Of a stretch of DNA of 64,000 nt, positions 9,346 through 16,959 are shown piece by piece. The notes beneath the pieces are model-generated. The model searched no databases and was not told where the DNA came from. It saw nothing but the letters and a program-made list of their open reading frames with translations. Origin of the DNA: Bacillus_BU sp051233475 (GTDB lineage Bacteria > Bacillota > Bacilli > Bacillales > Cytobacillaceae); contig NZ_JBKFGH010000027.1 of NCBI RefSeq assembly GCF_051233475.1, positions 82,866 through 146,865 of the forward strand, given 5' to 3'. Each line of letters opens with the position of its first letter. The stretch's first letter is position 1. Both the position numbers and the translations under genes were made by a program.

Positions 9346-9464
9346 TTTGCAAAGATTAGACTGATAGATTTCGAAATTGCTATCTACAAAGTAATTATAC
9401 TATTGTTTCTTGCAATTTTAAGTCCGAATGTTGTAGATTCGTTTTTGCAAAGATTGAACTGATT
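9346..9464 (-). promoter_or_regulatory. Putative promoter and operators of the PTS operon
   Basis: On the minus strand a TATAAT -10 lies at 9394-9399. It is bracketed by two direct repeats of TTTGCAAAGATTRRACTGAT (9346-9366 and ~9444-9464), plus a partial TTGCAAAAAT near 9323. Repeats flanking a promoter are typical operator sites; binding by the adjacent PRD regulator is inferred. Confidence 0.45.
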
Positions 9465-9474
9465 CCTTTTTAGG

Positions 9475-9636
9475 AGAACAAGGGGACGGTTCTTGTGAAT
9501 ATCAAACTAAAAGGGGAGAGCAAGGGGACGGTTCTTGTAAATCTCAAACTACTAGCTGTGTATGGGCTAAACTACGTAGTTTTTGATGTTTTCAAGCCTT
9601 GTTTTTGAAGCGACTGTACTCGACAGAACCGTCCCT
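9475..9636. repeat. Cluster of GGGACGGTTCT repeats
   Basis: Two direct copies of a ~40-bp unit starting AAGGGGACGGTTCTTGT (near 9482 and 9523) and one inverted copy (AGAACCGTCCCTATG, ~9621-9636). The cluster lies immediately before the two-unit 192-bp repeat array. Confidence 0.8.
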
Positions 9637-9639
9637 ATG

Positions 9640-10062
9640 TATTCCTCAAATAAGGGATTCTATGTCCGCATTATACTTTAGAGGACACTGGTTCCGTTAT
9701 TTCCCTCATTTTCGGCTATTTTACAAGTTTGGCGGACATAGGTTCCGCTATTCGGCTATTTTCATGTAAAACTCCATGATTTTTGACTCAATAAGGACTC
9801 TGGTGTCCGCTTAAATCATAAAACTAGTGTTTTTAACGGAAATAAGGGATTCTATGTCCGCACAATTCTTTAGAGGACACTGGTTCCGCTATTTCCCTTA
9901 TTATCGGCTATTTTGGTAATTTGGCAGACATAGGTTCCGCTATTCGGCTATTTTCATGTCAAACAGCATCATTTTTAACCCAATAAGGGCTTTGGTGTCC
10001 GCTAAGATTATAAAACTAGTGTTTTTTAACGAAATAAGGGATTACATGTCCGCACAAAACGC
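9640..10062. repeat. Two further copies of the 192-bp repeat
   Basis: Units start at 9683 and 9875 (192 bp apart) and are highly similar to the nine-copy array at 3655. As there, the array is followed by AACTGCAAAAAGGGAC and a hairpin. Confidence 0.92.
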
Positions 10063-10077
10063 TCGCAAGTAAGATTT

Positions 10078-10127
10078 AACTGCAAAAAGGGACCAAAGCA
10101 AATATGCAGTAGTCCCTTTTCGCAGTT
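10078..10127 (-). terminator. Terminator of the selenoprotein operon
   Basis: A long hairpin with arms AACTGC-AAAAGGGAC and GTCCCTTTT-GCAGTT. It begins at the stop codon of the selenoprotein B-like gene and shares its first 16 bases with the sequence after the other repeat array. Confidence 0.6.
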
Positions 10128-10827
10128 AATAGCTGGGAAAATGTGATTCGTGTATTTGACCTGGCTCTTGTTTCTTCCGTAATTCCTCTAATGCGGCAAG
10201 CAATACTTTCATTTGGGTCTGTTTATCATGAGGCTTACCTAAGGAGTGGCCGAATTCAAATCCGACTGGATGAATGGCACGAGGAGGTCTCATCAGACTC
10301 GATTGCTCCACATCAAGAGTAATCAAAGTTGTTGGAATCCCCTGTGCTTCAATTCCGCGCTGCACTGTAACTACAGTGCGATGGCAAAGTGGTCAGCCGG
10401 CAGTAAGGATGACGGCATCCGCTTTGGAACGGACGACCTCTTTGACAAGTGCCGGGATGGTCTCATTGTTGATTTTACTAAGACGCATTGAGTACCCCAT
10501 CATCGTCATGTGCTTTTCAGCAACACCGCCAAGGTCCCCATCATCGACCATTTCTCTTAAACGATCAATCGGAAAAACACAATTGATATCTTCCTTTGGA
10601 TAATCTGTATTGTAGTGATCTTTTGGTGCTGCATGGGTAACCGTTAAGTCTTTTGAATCAACATCCCCCGGAATAATCCGAAATGAAGCGTCCCCTTCAG
10701 CCGGATCCGTATTGAATGGTTCTTGATCCTTAAGATGGACACCTGATGTTGAAACAATCATAATCGTTGTTCCATGCAGCGGCTTTGTAACGGGTGTATA
10801 TGGGATCGCTTTTCTTGACAGTTCCAT
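10126..10827 (-). CDS. Selenoprotein B-like protein (PrdB/GrdB family), Sec at residue 145
   Basis: Reading through one in-frame TGA (10393-10395) gives a 233-aa protein of the glycine/sarcosine/betaine/D-proline reductase selenoprotein B family. The context LTAG-U-PLCHRTVVTVQRGIE matches the family's Sec-x-x-Cys active site (PrdB has AGUGTCHR). Upstream family segments include YTPVTKPL, SGVHLKDQEPFN and FPIDRLRE. Homology continues in the same frame after the TGA, so Sec rather than truncation is the better reading. An 18-nt hairpin begins 13 nt after the TGA. The start has GGGAGG. It lies 38 bp after a peroxiredoxin that also carries an in-frame UGA. No proline reductase partner (PrdA) is nearby, so the substrate is unknown; a redox role is inferred. 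Confidence 0.85.
10362..10395 (-). promoter_or_regulatory. Candidate bacterial SECIS element with UGA (selenoprotein B-like gene)
   Basis: On the mRNA, UGA is followed after 13 nt by the perfect stem GCACUGU/ACAGUGC with the 4-nt loop AGUU. Position and a GU in the apical loop fit bacterial SECIS hairpins that recruit SelB. The small loop is unusual. Confidence 0.7.
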
Positions 10828-10865
10828 ACACAGCCTCCCTTTTGTTTCATTTTTAAACAGACAGA

Positions 10866-11366
10866 TTACAATTTACGTAAAACATCAAATAATTCTTCAT
10901 TGTCTGGTTGTATACCGATCGGATGAACATCGATGAAGCGAACGATCCCCTCTTTATCAATGATAAATAAGGCACGTTCTGATGCTCCGTATGCCGGTTC
11001 ATCCGGATTTTTACGAAGGACACCGTATTTTTCCGCGACCTCGCCATGCGGATAAAAGTCAGAGCAGAGCGGGTAAGAAATTCCACCGATTGATTTTGCC
11101 CATGCATCATGACTGTGAACACTATCAACGCTGATACCCAAGACCTGGGTATCGAAATCTTCAAAACGAGGAAGGTCATCCTCGTAAGAAGGCATTTGCG
11201 CGCCTCAAACTGGAGTCCAATCTAGAGGATAAAAGCATAAAAATACATTCTTGGAGCCACGAAACTCGCTTAAGGAAACTTTGCGATCACCGTGGGCTGG
11301 CACTGTAAAATCAGGAGCCTGATCACCCAATTTTAGAGTGCTTGTTTCAGAAGCACCTTGCGGCAT
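10866..11366 (-). CDS. Selenocysteine peroxiredoxin (PrxU-like), Sec at residue 54
   Basis: A 166-aa AhpC/TSA peroxiredoxin if the in-frame TGA at 11205-11207 is read as selenocysteine. The context FYPLDWTPV-U-GAQMPSYEDD is the canonical peroxidatic site (usually TPVC), so the catalytic cysteine itself is replaced by Sec. The Thr51 and a later conserved Arg (SERALFIIDKEG) are present. The ATG at 11366 is preceded by GAAAGGGG. A caller ignoring Sec would start at Met58 and lose the active site. It would reduce H2O2 or organic peroxides, like PrxU of Eubacterium acidaminophilum. It is first in a two-selenoprotein operon. Confidence 0.9.
11159..11207 (-). promoter_or_regulatory. Candidate bacterial SECIS element with UGA (peroxiredoxin)
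   Basis: After the UGA (13-nt spacing) the RNA can form an outer CUUC/GAAG stem and an inner perfect 7-bp stem ACGAGGA/UCCUCGU closing the loop UGACCU. Spacing matches the second candidate in the neighbouring gene, although the sequences are unrelated. Confidence 0.65.
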
Positions 11367-11539
11367 ATACTGATTCCCCTTTCAATTAATTAGTATGAAA
11401 CAGTTTCAGTATCGACCATTTATTGGAGGATTATCCACCTATTTTCCTCAAAGAATGTTAAGTATGGGGTCTAAAGAATAAAATACTTTGCCTAAATAAA
11501 AACTAAGCAGAGACAAACATTGCTAACTGGAGGTAAAAC

Positions 11540-11728
11540 ATGACTAGAATTCACAACCCTCAGCAGGAGAAGAAAAACAAGGATAAACCAAGTAAAATTG
11601 ATGGCCAATTACATGGAGGCATGATGGAATCAGCAGATCAATTTGCAAATCTTATTACTGGTGCAGTGAGTAATGTTGGAGATAATGAAAATGGGGATGA
11701 TCGAAACAATACATCCCCCAACAAATAA
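11540..11728 (+). CDS. Small hydrophilic protein, unknown (62 aa)
   Basis: A 62-residue, charged, Asn/Asp/Lys-rich protein with a good ribosome site (GGAGG, 8 nt before ATG) and a hairpin after the stop. It contains a short amphipathic middle (MMESADQFANLITGAV) and no membrane segment. The composition and neighbouring spore-type gene suggest a small sporulation or stress protein, but I do not recognise the family. Confidence 0.6.
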   Translation: MTRIHNPQQEKKNKDKPSKIDGQLHGGMMESADQFANLITGAVSNVGDNENGDDRNNTSPNK

Positions 11729-11738
11729 TCAAATTGAA

Positions 11739-11775
11739 GAGCCAGGCACCTTTTAAATTAAAAGATGCCTGGCTC
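11739..11775 (+). terminator. Terminator after the 62-aa gene
   Basis: A 10-bp stem GAGCCAGGCA/TGCCTGGCTC separated by an AT-rich loop. It lies just after the stop codon; the T-run is weak. Confidence 0.6.
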
Positions 11776-11851
11776 TGACTAATGATTTTTGCATGAAAAA
11801 CCATACATACATATTTTGTCGTGATCTTAACTATTCTTATGGATTGATTGA

Positions 11852-12043
11852 TTATTTCTTCTTACTTTCTTCTACATCAGTATTGCTATACATCGCTGTT
11901 CCTTGTCCTCCGGTGGTTCTGGCTAGTAATTCTTTCACTTCATTATATGAGAGTCCGGATTGTGCATTCAATTTTTTTACCTCATCAATGTTTGTTCCCA
12001 CAATCGTATAATTACCATCGTTTTTATTACTTTTTTCACTCAT
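11852..12043 (-). CDS. Gamma-type-like small acid-soluble spore protein
   Basis: A 63-residue hydrophilic protein with the gamma-SASP-like pattern V-K-x-x-NAQSGLSYNEVK and TGGQGTAMYS. Gamma-type SASPs are amino-acid reserves in the spore core, degraded at germination. The start ATG follows AGAGGTG. The match is by pattern only and the repeat structure of classical SspE is not complete, so it could be a related small spore protein. Confidence 0.6.
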   Translation of the reverse strand: MSEKSNKNDGNYTIVGTNIDEVKKLNAQSGLSYNEVKELLARTTGGQGTAMYSNTDVEESKKK

Positions 12044-12302
12044 AAAAACACCTCTAATCGTTTTTGAATATTTTCTCCAAAATAAGGGGTGATTATTAAT
12101 TTTGATATGGGCTATTGCGTGGCAAGACTGTATTTTTCTTACTTATTTTTAAAGTTTACATAATAATATTATTATCTATTTGCGTGTCGTATTTTGCTTG
12201 GGATAATTTATTTAAGCTTTTTATTTTTTTTAACTCACATTGATACTTGTTTTTTCGTAATATAATAAGTTTATCGTAAAAATAGAAAAGAGTGTGTATT
12301 AC

Positions 12303-12977
12303 ATGGCAATTTTGAAAAACGATTGGGCATCATTGCTTGAGGATGAATTCCAGAAACCGTATTATTTGAATTTAAATGAGGCTTTACAATTAGAGTACGA
12401 AACACAGGTTGTGTATCCGCTTCAGGATGATATTTACAACGCACTGCACCTTACTTCTTTTAAAGACACGAAAGTGGTTATTATTGGTCAGGATCCCTAT
12501 CATGGACCTGGACAGGCTCATGGATTAAGCTTTTCAGTTAAACCGGGTGTTGGCATTCCTCCCTCATTGAAAAACATTTATAAAGAACTTGAGGCTGATA
12601 TGGGATGTACGATTCCCAATCACGGTTATTTAGTGGACTGGGCGAAGCAAGGAGTGTTGCTCCTTAATGCAGTATTAACGGTCCGATCTGGACAGCCTAA
12701 CTCACACAAAGATCTTGGGTGGGAGAAGTTCACGGACAGAGTTATCGAAACGTTGAATGAAAGAGAGCAGCCGGTTGTGTTTATTCTTTGGGGACGATTT
12801 GCCCAACAAAAGGAACAACTGATCACCTCATCCAGACACTTTATTATCAAGTCCCCTCACCCAAGCCCTTTTTCCGCCAATAAAGGCTTTTTTGGAAGCA
12901 GGCCATTTTCTCGTACAAATGCCTTTTTGCGGGAAATTGGGAGCAAGGAAATTGATTGGCAGATTAGTAGTTTGTAA
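12303..12977 (+). CDS. ung: Uracil-DNA glycosylase
   Basis: A 224-aa family 1 uracil-DNA glycosylase that removes uracil from DNA to start base excision repair. The water-activating motif GQDPYHGPGQA (~residues 61-71), the LLLNAVLTVR strand and the DNA-intercalation/His motif HPSPFSANKGF are all present. Length is that of B. subtilis Ung. The ATG at 12303 (MAILKNDWASLL) matches the family start better than the GTG at 12294. It is a single gene, followed by repeat halves and an insertion sequence. Confidence 0.95.
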   Translation: MAILKNDWASLLEDEFQKPYYLNLNEALQLEYETQVVYPLQDDIYNALHLTSFKDTKVVIIGQDPYHGPGQAHGLSFSVKPGVGIPPSLKNIYKELEADMGCTIPNHGYLVDWAKQGVLLLNAVLTVRSGQPNSHKDLGWEKFTDRVIETLNEREQPVVFILWGRFAQQKEQLITSSRHFIIKSPHPSPFSANKGFFGSRPFSRTNAFLREIGSKEIDWQISSL

Positions 12978-13017
12978 TAAACAAAGGATTTTTTTGTTGC
13001 AAGCGGATTGAGAATAT

Positions 13018-13065
13018 TTTTCGCGGACACTGAGTCCGTTATTTTGATCATTTTGGTGTATTTAA
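13018..13065. repeat. Left part of a repeat-family element split by the IS
   Basis: Contains GCGGACACTGAGTCCGTTATTTT, a diverged half of the 192-bp unit. It ends with the 8-bp GTATTTAA (13058-13065) duplicated on the other side of the insertion sequence. Confidence 0.7.
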
Positions 13066-13147
13066 AGTCAAGTCCATCTTTATGTGTAAAAATTTCTATA
13101 CAATGATTCGACGCAAAAAGTAATACTAGATAAGTAAACAATATTTA

Positions 13148-13264
13148 TTTCGAATTTACATTGAGGGGCGGGCATGATAGCCTGGAAGGCAAGCCAGGTG
13201 TTGTTAGACACCTGGCTTCCTGGCTTAACATCATGCCCGCTGGAGGCTCAATGTCAATTCGAAA
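13148..13264. repeat. 117-bp near-perfect palindrome inside the IS
   Basis: Nested inverted arms: outer TTTCGAATTTACATTGAG with CTCAATGTCAATTCGAAA, then GCGGGCATGAT with ATCATGCCCGC, then AGCCAGGTGT with ACACCTGGCT around a 6-nt loop. It lies between the transposase stop and the left end, and could act as a strong terminator or be a small passenger. Confidence 0.85.
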
Positions 13265-13295
13265 TTAGGGTCTATATCTAATTTTGGGGCGAGGG

Positions 13296-14480
13296 TTATT
13301 TAGCCTTTTTTAGATATGGGCCTTTCTTTTTATTACTCCATTCTTCTTCTATATCCATTAATACAGCACCGATTAATCTAATAGCGGATTGATCATTTGT
13401 GAAAATTCGAATAACCTTTTCTCTCCTACGAACTTCTTGATTAACTCGTTCTAGCATGTTTGTGGTACGTAAGTGTTTATGATACTCAACAGGTTGAGAG
13501 TGAAATTGAATAGCGTCTTCAAATCCATTCTCAAGAGTCTCAATCGCTTTTGAAAAACCTTTCGTGTCTTGATATTTATCTATAAAGCGATTTTTTAATT
13601 CCCTTACGACGTCTAAATCGGAGTTTTGGAATAAATCCTTTAGCTCTTGACGAGCTTCCACAGTTCCTTTTTTCGGTAAAGTATCCATGATGTTTCTTAA
13701 AAAATGGACACAACATCTCTGCCAAGAAGTGCCTAAAAATGATTCTTTAATAGATGTCACTAGACCACCATGAGCATCAGAAATGATCATTTTAGGTGAT
13801 TGAAGTCCTCTTGATTTTAGGTATTCAAAGAAAGAAGTCCAACTTTCGGTTGACTCAGTGTGGTTAATTTTTAAGCCAATAATTTCCCTATGACCATTTT
13901 CATTAACACCAGCTGCGATATGAACGCTTTTGGACACTACTTGTCTATTTTCACGAATTTTAATGTACATGGCATCCACATAAATATAAGGGTAATAATG
14001 AACGTTTAGTGGTCGGTTTTTCCAGTCAGTAATCACCGGATCTAAGGATTTGATAAGGCTCGAAACAAGTGATTTAGATACACTTTTCCCGCATAATTCT
14101 TCTACAATCTTAGTAACTTTTCGTGTTGAAACACCACTTACAACCATCTCAATCATAGAAATGATTAATGCTTGATCGCAGCGTTTGTATTTATCAAAGA
14201 CTGTTGTAGAAAATTCACCATCTCTAGTCCTGGGTACTTTTAACTTAAGTGAGCCAACACCGGTAATTAGTTCACGCTCATAATAACCGTTTCGATAGCC
14301 TCTACGTTCTTCCGTTCTTTCATGAGAAAGAGCATTGATATACTCATCCCTTTCTTTTTCCATTAAGGAATTTAGAATGAGTGATAAGGAAGCTTTCACC
14401 GAAGATTCTAATGAACTATTATCAATTTTTCCTTTGAGTTCCTCTAAGTTTATAGTAATATTGATTTGGGTCATCATCAT
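13296..14480 (-). CDS. IS256 family transposase
   Basis: A 394-aa DDE (mutator-type) transposase. Recognisable parts are ERTEERRGYRNGYYER near residue 55, the first catalytic Asp in YPYIYVDAMYIKI, the second in MIISDAHGGL, the WQRCCVHFLRN motif, and the C-terminal Glu region in NMLERVNQEVRRR. The reading frame is intact. Three ATG codons in a row follow GGAGG; the second or third (14477, 14474) has the best spacing. It catalyses cut-and-paste or copy-out movement of the surrounding 1.5-kb element. Confidence 0.95.
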   Translation of the reverse strand: MMMTQINITINLEELKGKIDNSSLESSVKASLSLILNSLMEKERDEYINALSHERTEERRGYRNGYYERELITGVGSLKLKVPRTRDGEFSTTVFDKYKRCDQALIISMIEMVVSGVSTRKVTKIVEELCGKSVSKSLVSSLIKSLDPVITDWKNRPLNVHYYPYIYVDAMYIKIRENRQVVSKSVHIAAGVNENGHREIIGLKINHTESTESWTSFFEYLKSRGLQSPKMIISDAHGGLVTSIKESFLGTSWQRCCVHFLRNIMDTLPKKGTVEARQELKDLFQNSDLDVVRELKNRFIDKYQDTKGFSKAIETLENGFEDAIQFHSQPVEYHKHLRTTNMLERVNQEVRRREKVIRIFTNDQSAIRLIGAVLMDIEEEWSNKKKGPYLKKAK

Positions 14481-14582
14481 GTCCTCCGTTTTATGGTTTT
14501 CTTGGTCGAAAACATTGTAACACGGGTCATGATGATGACCTATTCTTTTTACACAATTATAAGGACTTAATCGTATTTAAGT

Positions 14583-14720
14583 AGTTTTGAGGACATAGGA
14601 TCCGCTATTTGCCCATTTTACAGTAAAAAGGCATACAAATTGATACAATAAGGGCTCTGGTGTCCGCAAAGTTAATAAAATTGTATATTTTCATAAAAAT
14701 AACGGATTCAGTGTCCGCAT
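14583..14720. repeat. Repeat-family element next to the IS
   Basis: Carries GGACATAGGATCCGCTATTTG, then the inverted halves AAGGGCTCTGGTGTCCGC and AACGGATTCAGTGTCCGC. This is the right-hand remainder of the 192-bp-type element interrupted by the insertion. Confidence 0.75.
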
Positions 14721-14903
14721 ACCCCAAACATGTTTTAGACGAAATTCCCTCCGTGGTTTTCTTACCTCTATCCGATTCCTCCGGTTTTGACTCAAAGCTA
14801 ACCATAAAGCCGGTCAGCAAATTCGGAATGAATCAAGATTAAAAACGCACGAATGGTCCCGGTGACGATGTGTATATCCAACCATGTTTTTCATTTTCGA
14901 CAA

Positions 14904-14933
14904 AAAGCTGCCCTTTTTACTAGAGCAGCTTTC
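14904..14933 (+). terminator. Orphan terminator-like hairpin
   Basis: AAAGCTGC/GCAGCTTT stem followed by TTTG and nine T's, on the plus strand. No plus-strand gene precedes it, so it may mark a decayed gene or an unrecognised small RNA. Confidence 0.5.
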
Positions 14934-14974
14934 ATTATTTGTTTTTTTTTGCCTCAGATATTGATTTACTTTTT

Positions 14975-15165
14975 ATGCGGACACTGAGTCCCTTATTTTT
15001 AATAAAAACGCCGATAAATTCATGTTTGCGGACACCAGTTCCATTATTTAGCCAATATTCCATAAAAACAGGCTCAAATCACCTGAATAACGGAACGTAT
15101 GTCCGGCAAGTAAAGAATTGCATAGATTTTTCCTAAAATAGCGAACCGTATGTCCTCTAAAAATT
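14975..15165. repeat. Diverged repeat-family halves
   Basis: Four half-elements: GCGGACACTGAGTCCCTTATT, GCGGACACCAGTTCCATTATT, then the inverted AACGGAACGTATGTCCGGC and GCGAACCGTATGTCC. Same direct-direct-inverted-inverted order as the 192-bp unit, but shorter spacing. Confidence 0.75.
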
Positions 15166-15187
15166 TTAATTAGCATTTAAAAAACAA

Positions 15188-15220
15188 ATAAAGCTGTCGA
15201 TTTTGTATCGACAGCTTTAT
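15188..15220 (-). terminator. Terminator of glnA
   Basis: 14-bp stem ATAAAGCTGTCGAT/ATCGACAGCTTTAT, followed on the minus strand by TTGTTTTTT, 24 bp after the glnA stop. Confidence 0.85.
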
Positions 15221-15243
15221 TAGAGCTATTGCTCACTTTTTTA

Positions 15244-16599
15244 TTAGAATTTAGAATGATAGTTTTCGATTTCCCAAGAGGAAATTGCAATGCGGTAGCT
15301 ATCCCATTCTGCTTTTTTCATCGCTACATACTCATTGTATACATGCTCACCAAGAGTTTTTGCACCGATTTCTCCTGCTTCTAATTCTTTAACAGCTTCT
15401 TCTAAGCTACCAGGTAAGTTTTCGATTCCTCTGAACGCTCTTTCTTCTTCAGTCATGTGGAAGATGTCTTCGTTCACTGGAGCTGGAGCTTCAAGTTCTT
15501 TCTCGATTCCATCTAAACCTGCAGAAGCAATTACTGAGAATGTTAAGTAAGGGTTAGATGATGGATCTGGACAACGTAATTCTACACGTGTCGCAAGACC
15601 TTTTTTCGCAGGGATACGAATTAGTGCTGAGCGGTTAGAAGCAGACCAAGCAAGGTAAACTGGAGCTTCATAACCAGGTACTAAACGCTTATAAGAGTTT
15701 ACTAGTGGGTTTGTTACTGCCACAAAGTTCTTAACGTTTTCTAATACACCTGCAATAAAGTGGTACGCTTGTTTTGATAATTGTAACTCATCGGAAGGAT
15801 CGAAGAATGCATTTTCGTTTCCTTTGAAGAATGACATATTCACGTGCATACCAGAACCGTTGATTCCAAATACTGGCTTTGGCATAAATGTAGCATGGTA
15901 TCCGAACTTCTTCGCAACAGTTTTAACTACCCATTTGTAAGTAGTTGATAAGTCAGCTGCAGTTAGTGCATCAGCATATTTGAAGTTAATTTCGTGTTGT
16001 CCTTCTGCTACCTCATGGTGAGAAGCTTCGATTGTAAAGCCCATTGCTTTTAAAGCACGGTAGATTTCTAAGCGAACGCGTTCGCCAAGATCATGTGGTT
16101 GTGGCTCGAAATAGCCTGCTTTATCGCCTAATTCTTGTGTTGCATAACCGTTATCATCGTTTTTGAATAAGAAGAATTCTAATTCAGGTCCTACTGAAAT
16201 AGTGTAGCCTTTGTCAGCAACACGCTCAACCGTTTTCTTAAGAACGTTTCTTGTATCGCCTTCAAAAAGTGTTCCGTCCGGGTTTGTAACAGAGCAAAGG
16301 AAACGAGCTTCTGAATAACCTGGCTCTTCAGTCCAAGGAAGTACAGCAAAAGTAGTTAAATCTGGTTGTAGGTAAAGGTCTGATTTATTAATAGGTGAGA
16401 AACCTTTAATTGACGATCCATCAAACATCATTTTACCTTCTACTACATCTTCTAATTGCTCAACAGTTACCGTAACATGCTTTAAGATTCCTTCGATATC
16501 AACAAATTGTAAGTGTAGTAGTTCAACATTTTTTTGATTAATAGTTTCTTTAATTTTTGCTAAAGTTTCTGTAGTGTTTGCAATAGTAGTTTTGCTCAC
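15244..16599 (-). CDS. glnA: Glutamine synthetase, type I (stand-alone paralogue)
   Basis: A 451-aa type I glutamine synthetase (ATP + glutamate + ammonia to glutamine). Active-site signatures MFDGSSI, PELEFFLF, GQHEINFKYA, NGSGMHVN and the Glu-flap VPGYEAP are intact. Unlike the usual Bacillus glnRA operon it has no glnR and its own promoter. From my memory of B. subtilis GlnA, the feedback-control Arg62 (in EGFVRIEES) corresponds to Pro here (KGFSPINKS), and the C-terminal tail differs. It is therefore probably a second, differently regulated enzyme. The symbol reflects family, not orthology to the glnRA copy. Confidence 0.9.
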   Translation of the reverse strand: MSKTTIANTTETLAKIKETINQKNVELLHLQFVDIEGILKHVTVTVEQLEDVVEGKMMFDGSSIKGFSPINKSDLYLQPDLTTFAVLPWTEEPGYSEARFLCSVTNPDGTLFEGDTRNVLKKTVERVADKGYTISVGPELEFFLFKNDDNGYATQELGDKAGYFEPQPHDLGERVRLEIYRALKAMGFTIEASHHEVAEGQHEINFKYADALTAADLSTTYKWVVKTVAKKFGYHATFMPKPVFGINGSGMHVNMSFFKGNENAFFDPSDELQLSKQAYHFIAGVLENVKNFVAVTNPLVNSYKRLVPGYEAPVYLAWSASNRSALIRIPAKKGLATRVELRCPDPSSNPYLTFSVIASAGLDGIEKELEAPAPVNEDIFHMTEEERAFRGIENLPGSLEEAVKELEAGEIGAKTLGEHVYNEYVAMKKAEWDSYRIAISSWEIENYHSKF

Positions 16600-16657
16600 G
16601 TTATATTACCTCACATATCCACGTAGTATTTTATTACATCCATATTCTCTGTTTTTT

Positions 16658-16686
16658 ATTATATTTATTTCTACACGATTTGACAA
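16658..16686 (-). promoter_or_regulatory. Sigma-A promoter of glnA
   Basis: On the minus strand TTGTCA (-35) and TATAAT (-10) are separated by 17 bp, about 60 bp upstream of the start codon. No convincing GlnR/TnrA box was seen. Confidence 0.75.
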
Positions 16687-16840
16687 CTATTTTTTTGAAT
16701 ATTTTTTCGAATATTTATACAAAAATTTTGGTAGCGTTTTCAAGTTAAGACTGACAAGGATGGAGATGATTATCATAAATATACATATTTATTAATAGTT
16801 TTCATTACACTCTGATATCTTTCTTTTTTTATAAAAATAA

Positions 16841-16876
16841 AATGCGTTACCATCCGAGAGAAGATGGTAACGCATT
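16841..16876 (-). terminator. Terminator of the 69-aa membrane gene
   Basis: Stem AATGCGTTACCATC/GATGGTAACGCATT with a T-rich tail on the minus strand. Confidence 0.8.
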
Positions 16877-16959
16877 TATTAATTGTTATCCTGAGCTTTT
16901 AATGTCCAACAACCTGCAACCGATGATTTCTGTAAAGCTCTATGTGGTGGGATTTTGTC

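Larger units (their letters stand above)
13066..14572 (-). mobile_element. Complete IS256-family insertion sequence (1507 bp)
   Basis: Both ends match the IS256 terminal pattern AAGTCC-N7-TGTGTAAAAA: the left end at ~13069-13092 and, inverted, the right end at ~14547-14570. The element is flanked by a perfect 8-bp direct repeat GTATTTAA (13058-13065 and 14573-14580), the usual IS256-family target duplication. It carries one transposase gene. The intact duplication and open transposase suggest a recent insertion into a copy of the chromosome's own repeat family. Confidence 0.92.

Noticed and set aside
10126..10827. Reading the selenoprotein B-like gene as two separate genes or a pseudogene
   Set aside because: The TGA is at the family's Sec position, the frame continues with homology, a hairpin follows and the neighbouring gene shows the same arrangement.
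14660..14842. Open frame partly formed by a repeat element
   Set aside because: Its N-terminal part is repeat DNA and it has no convincing start or family resemblance.
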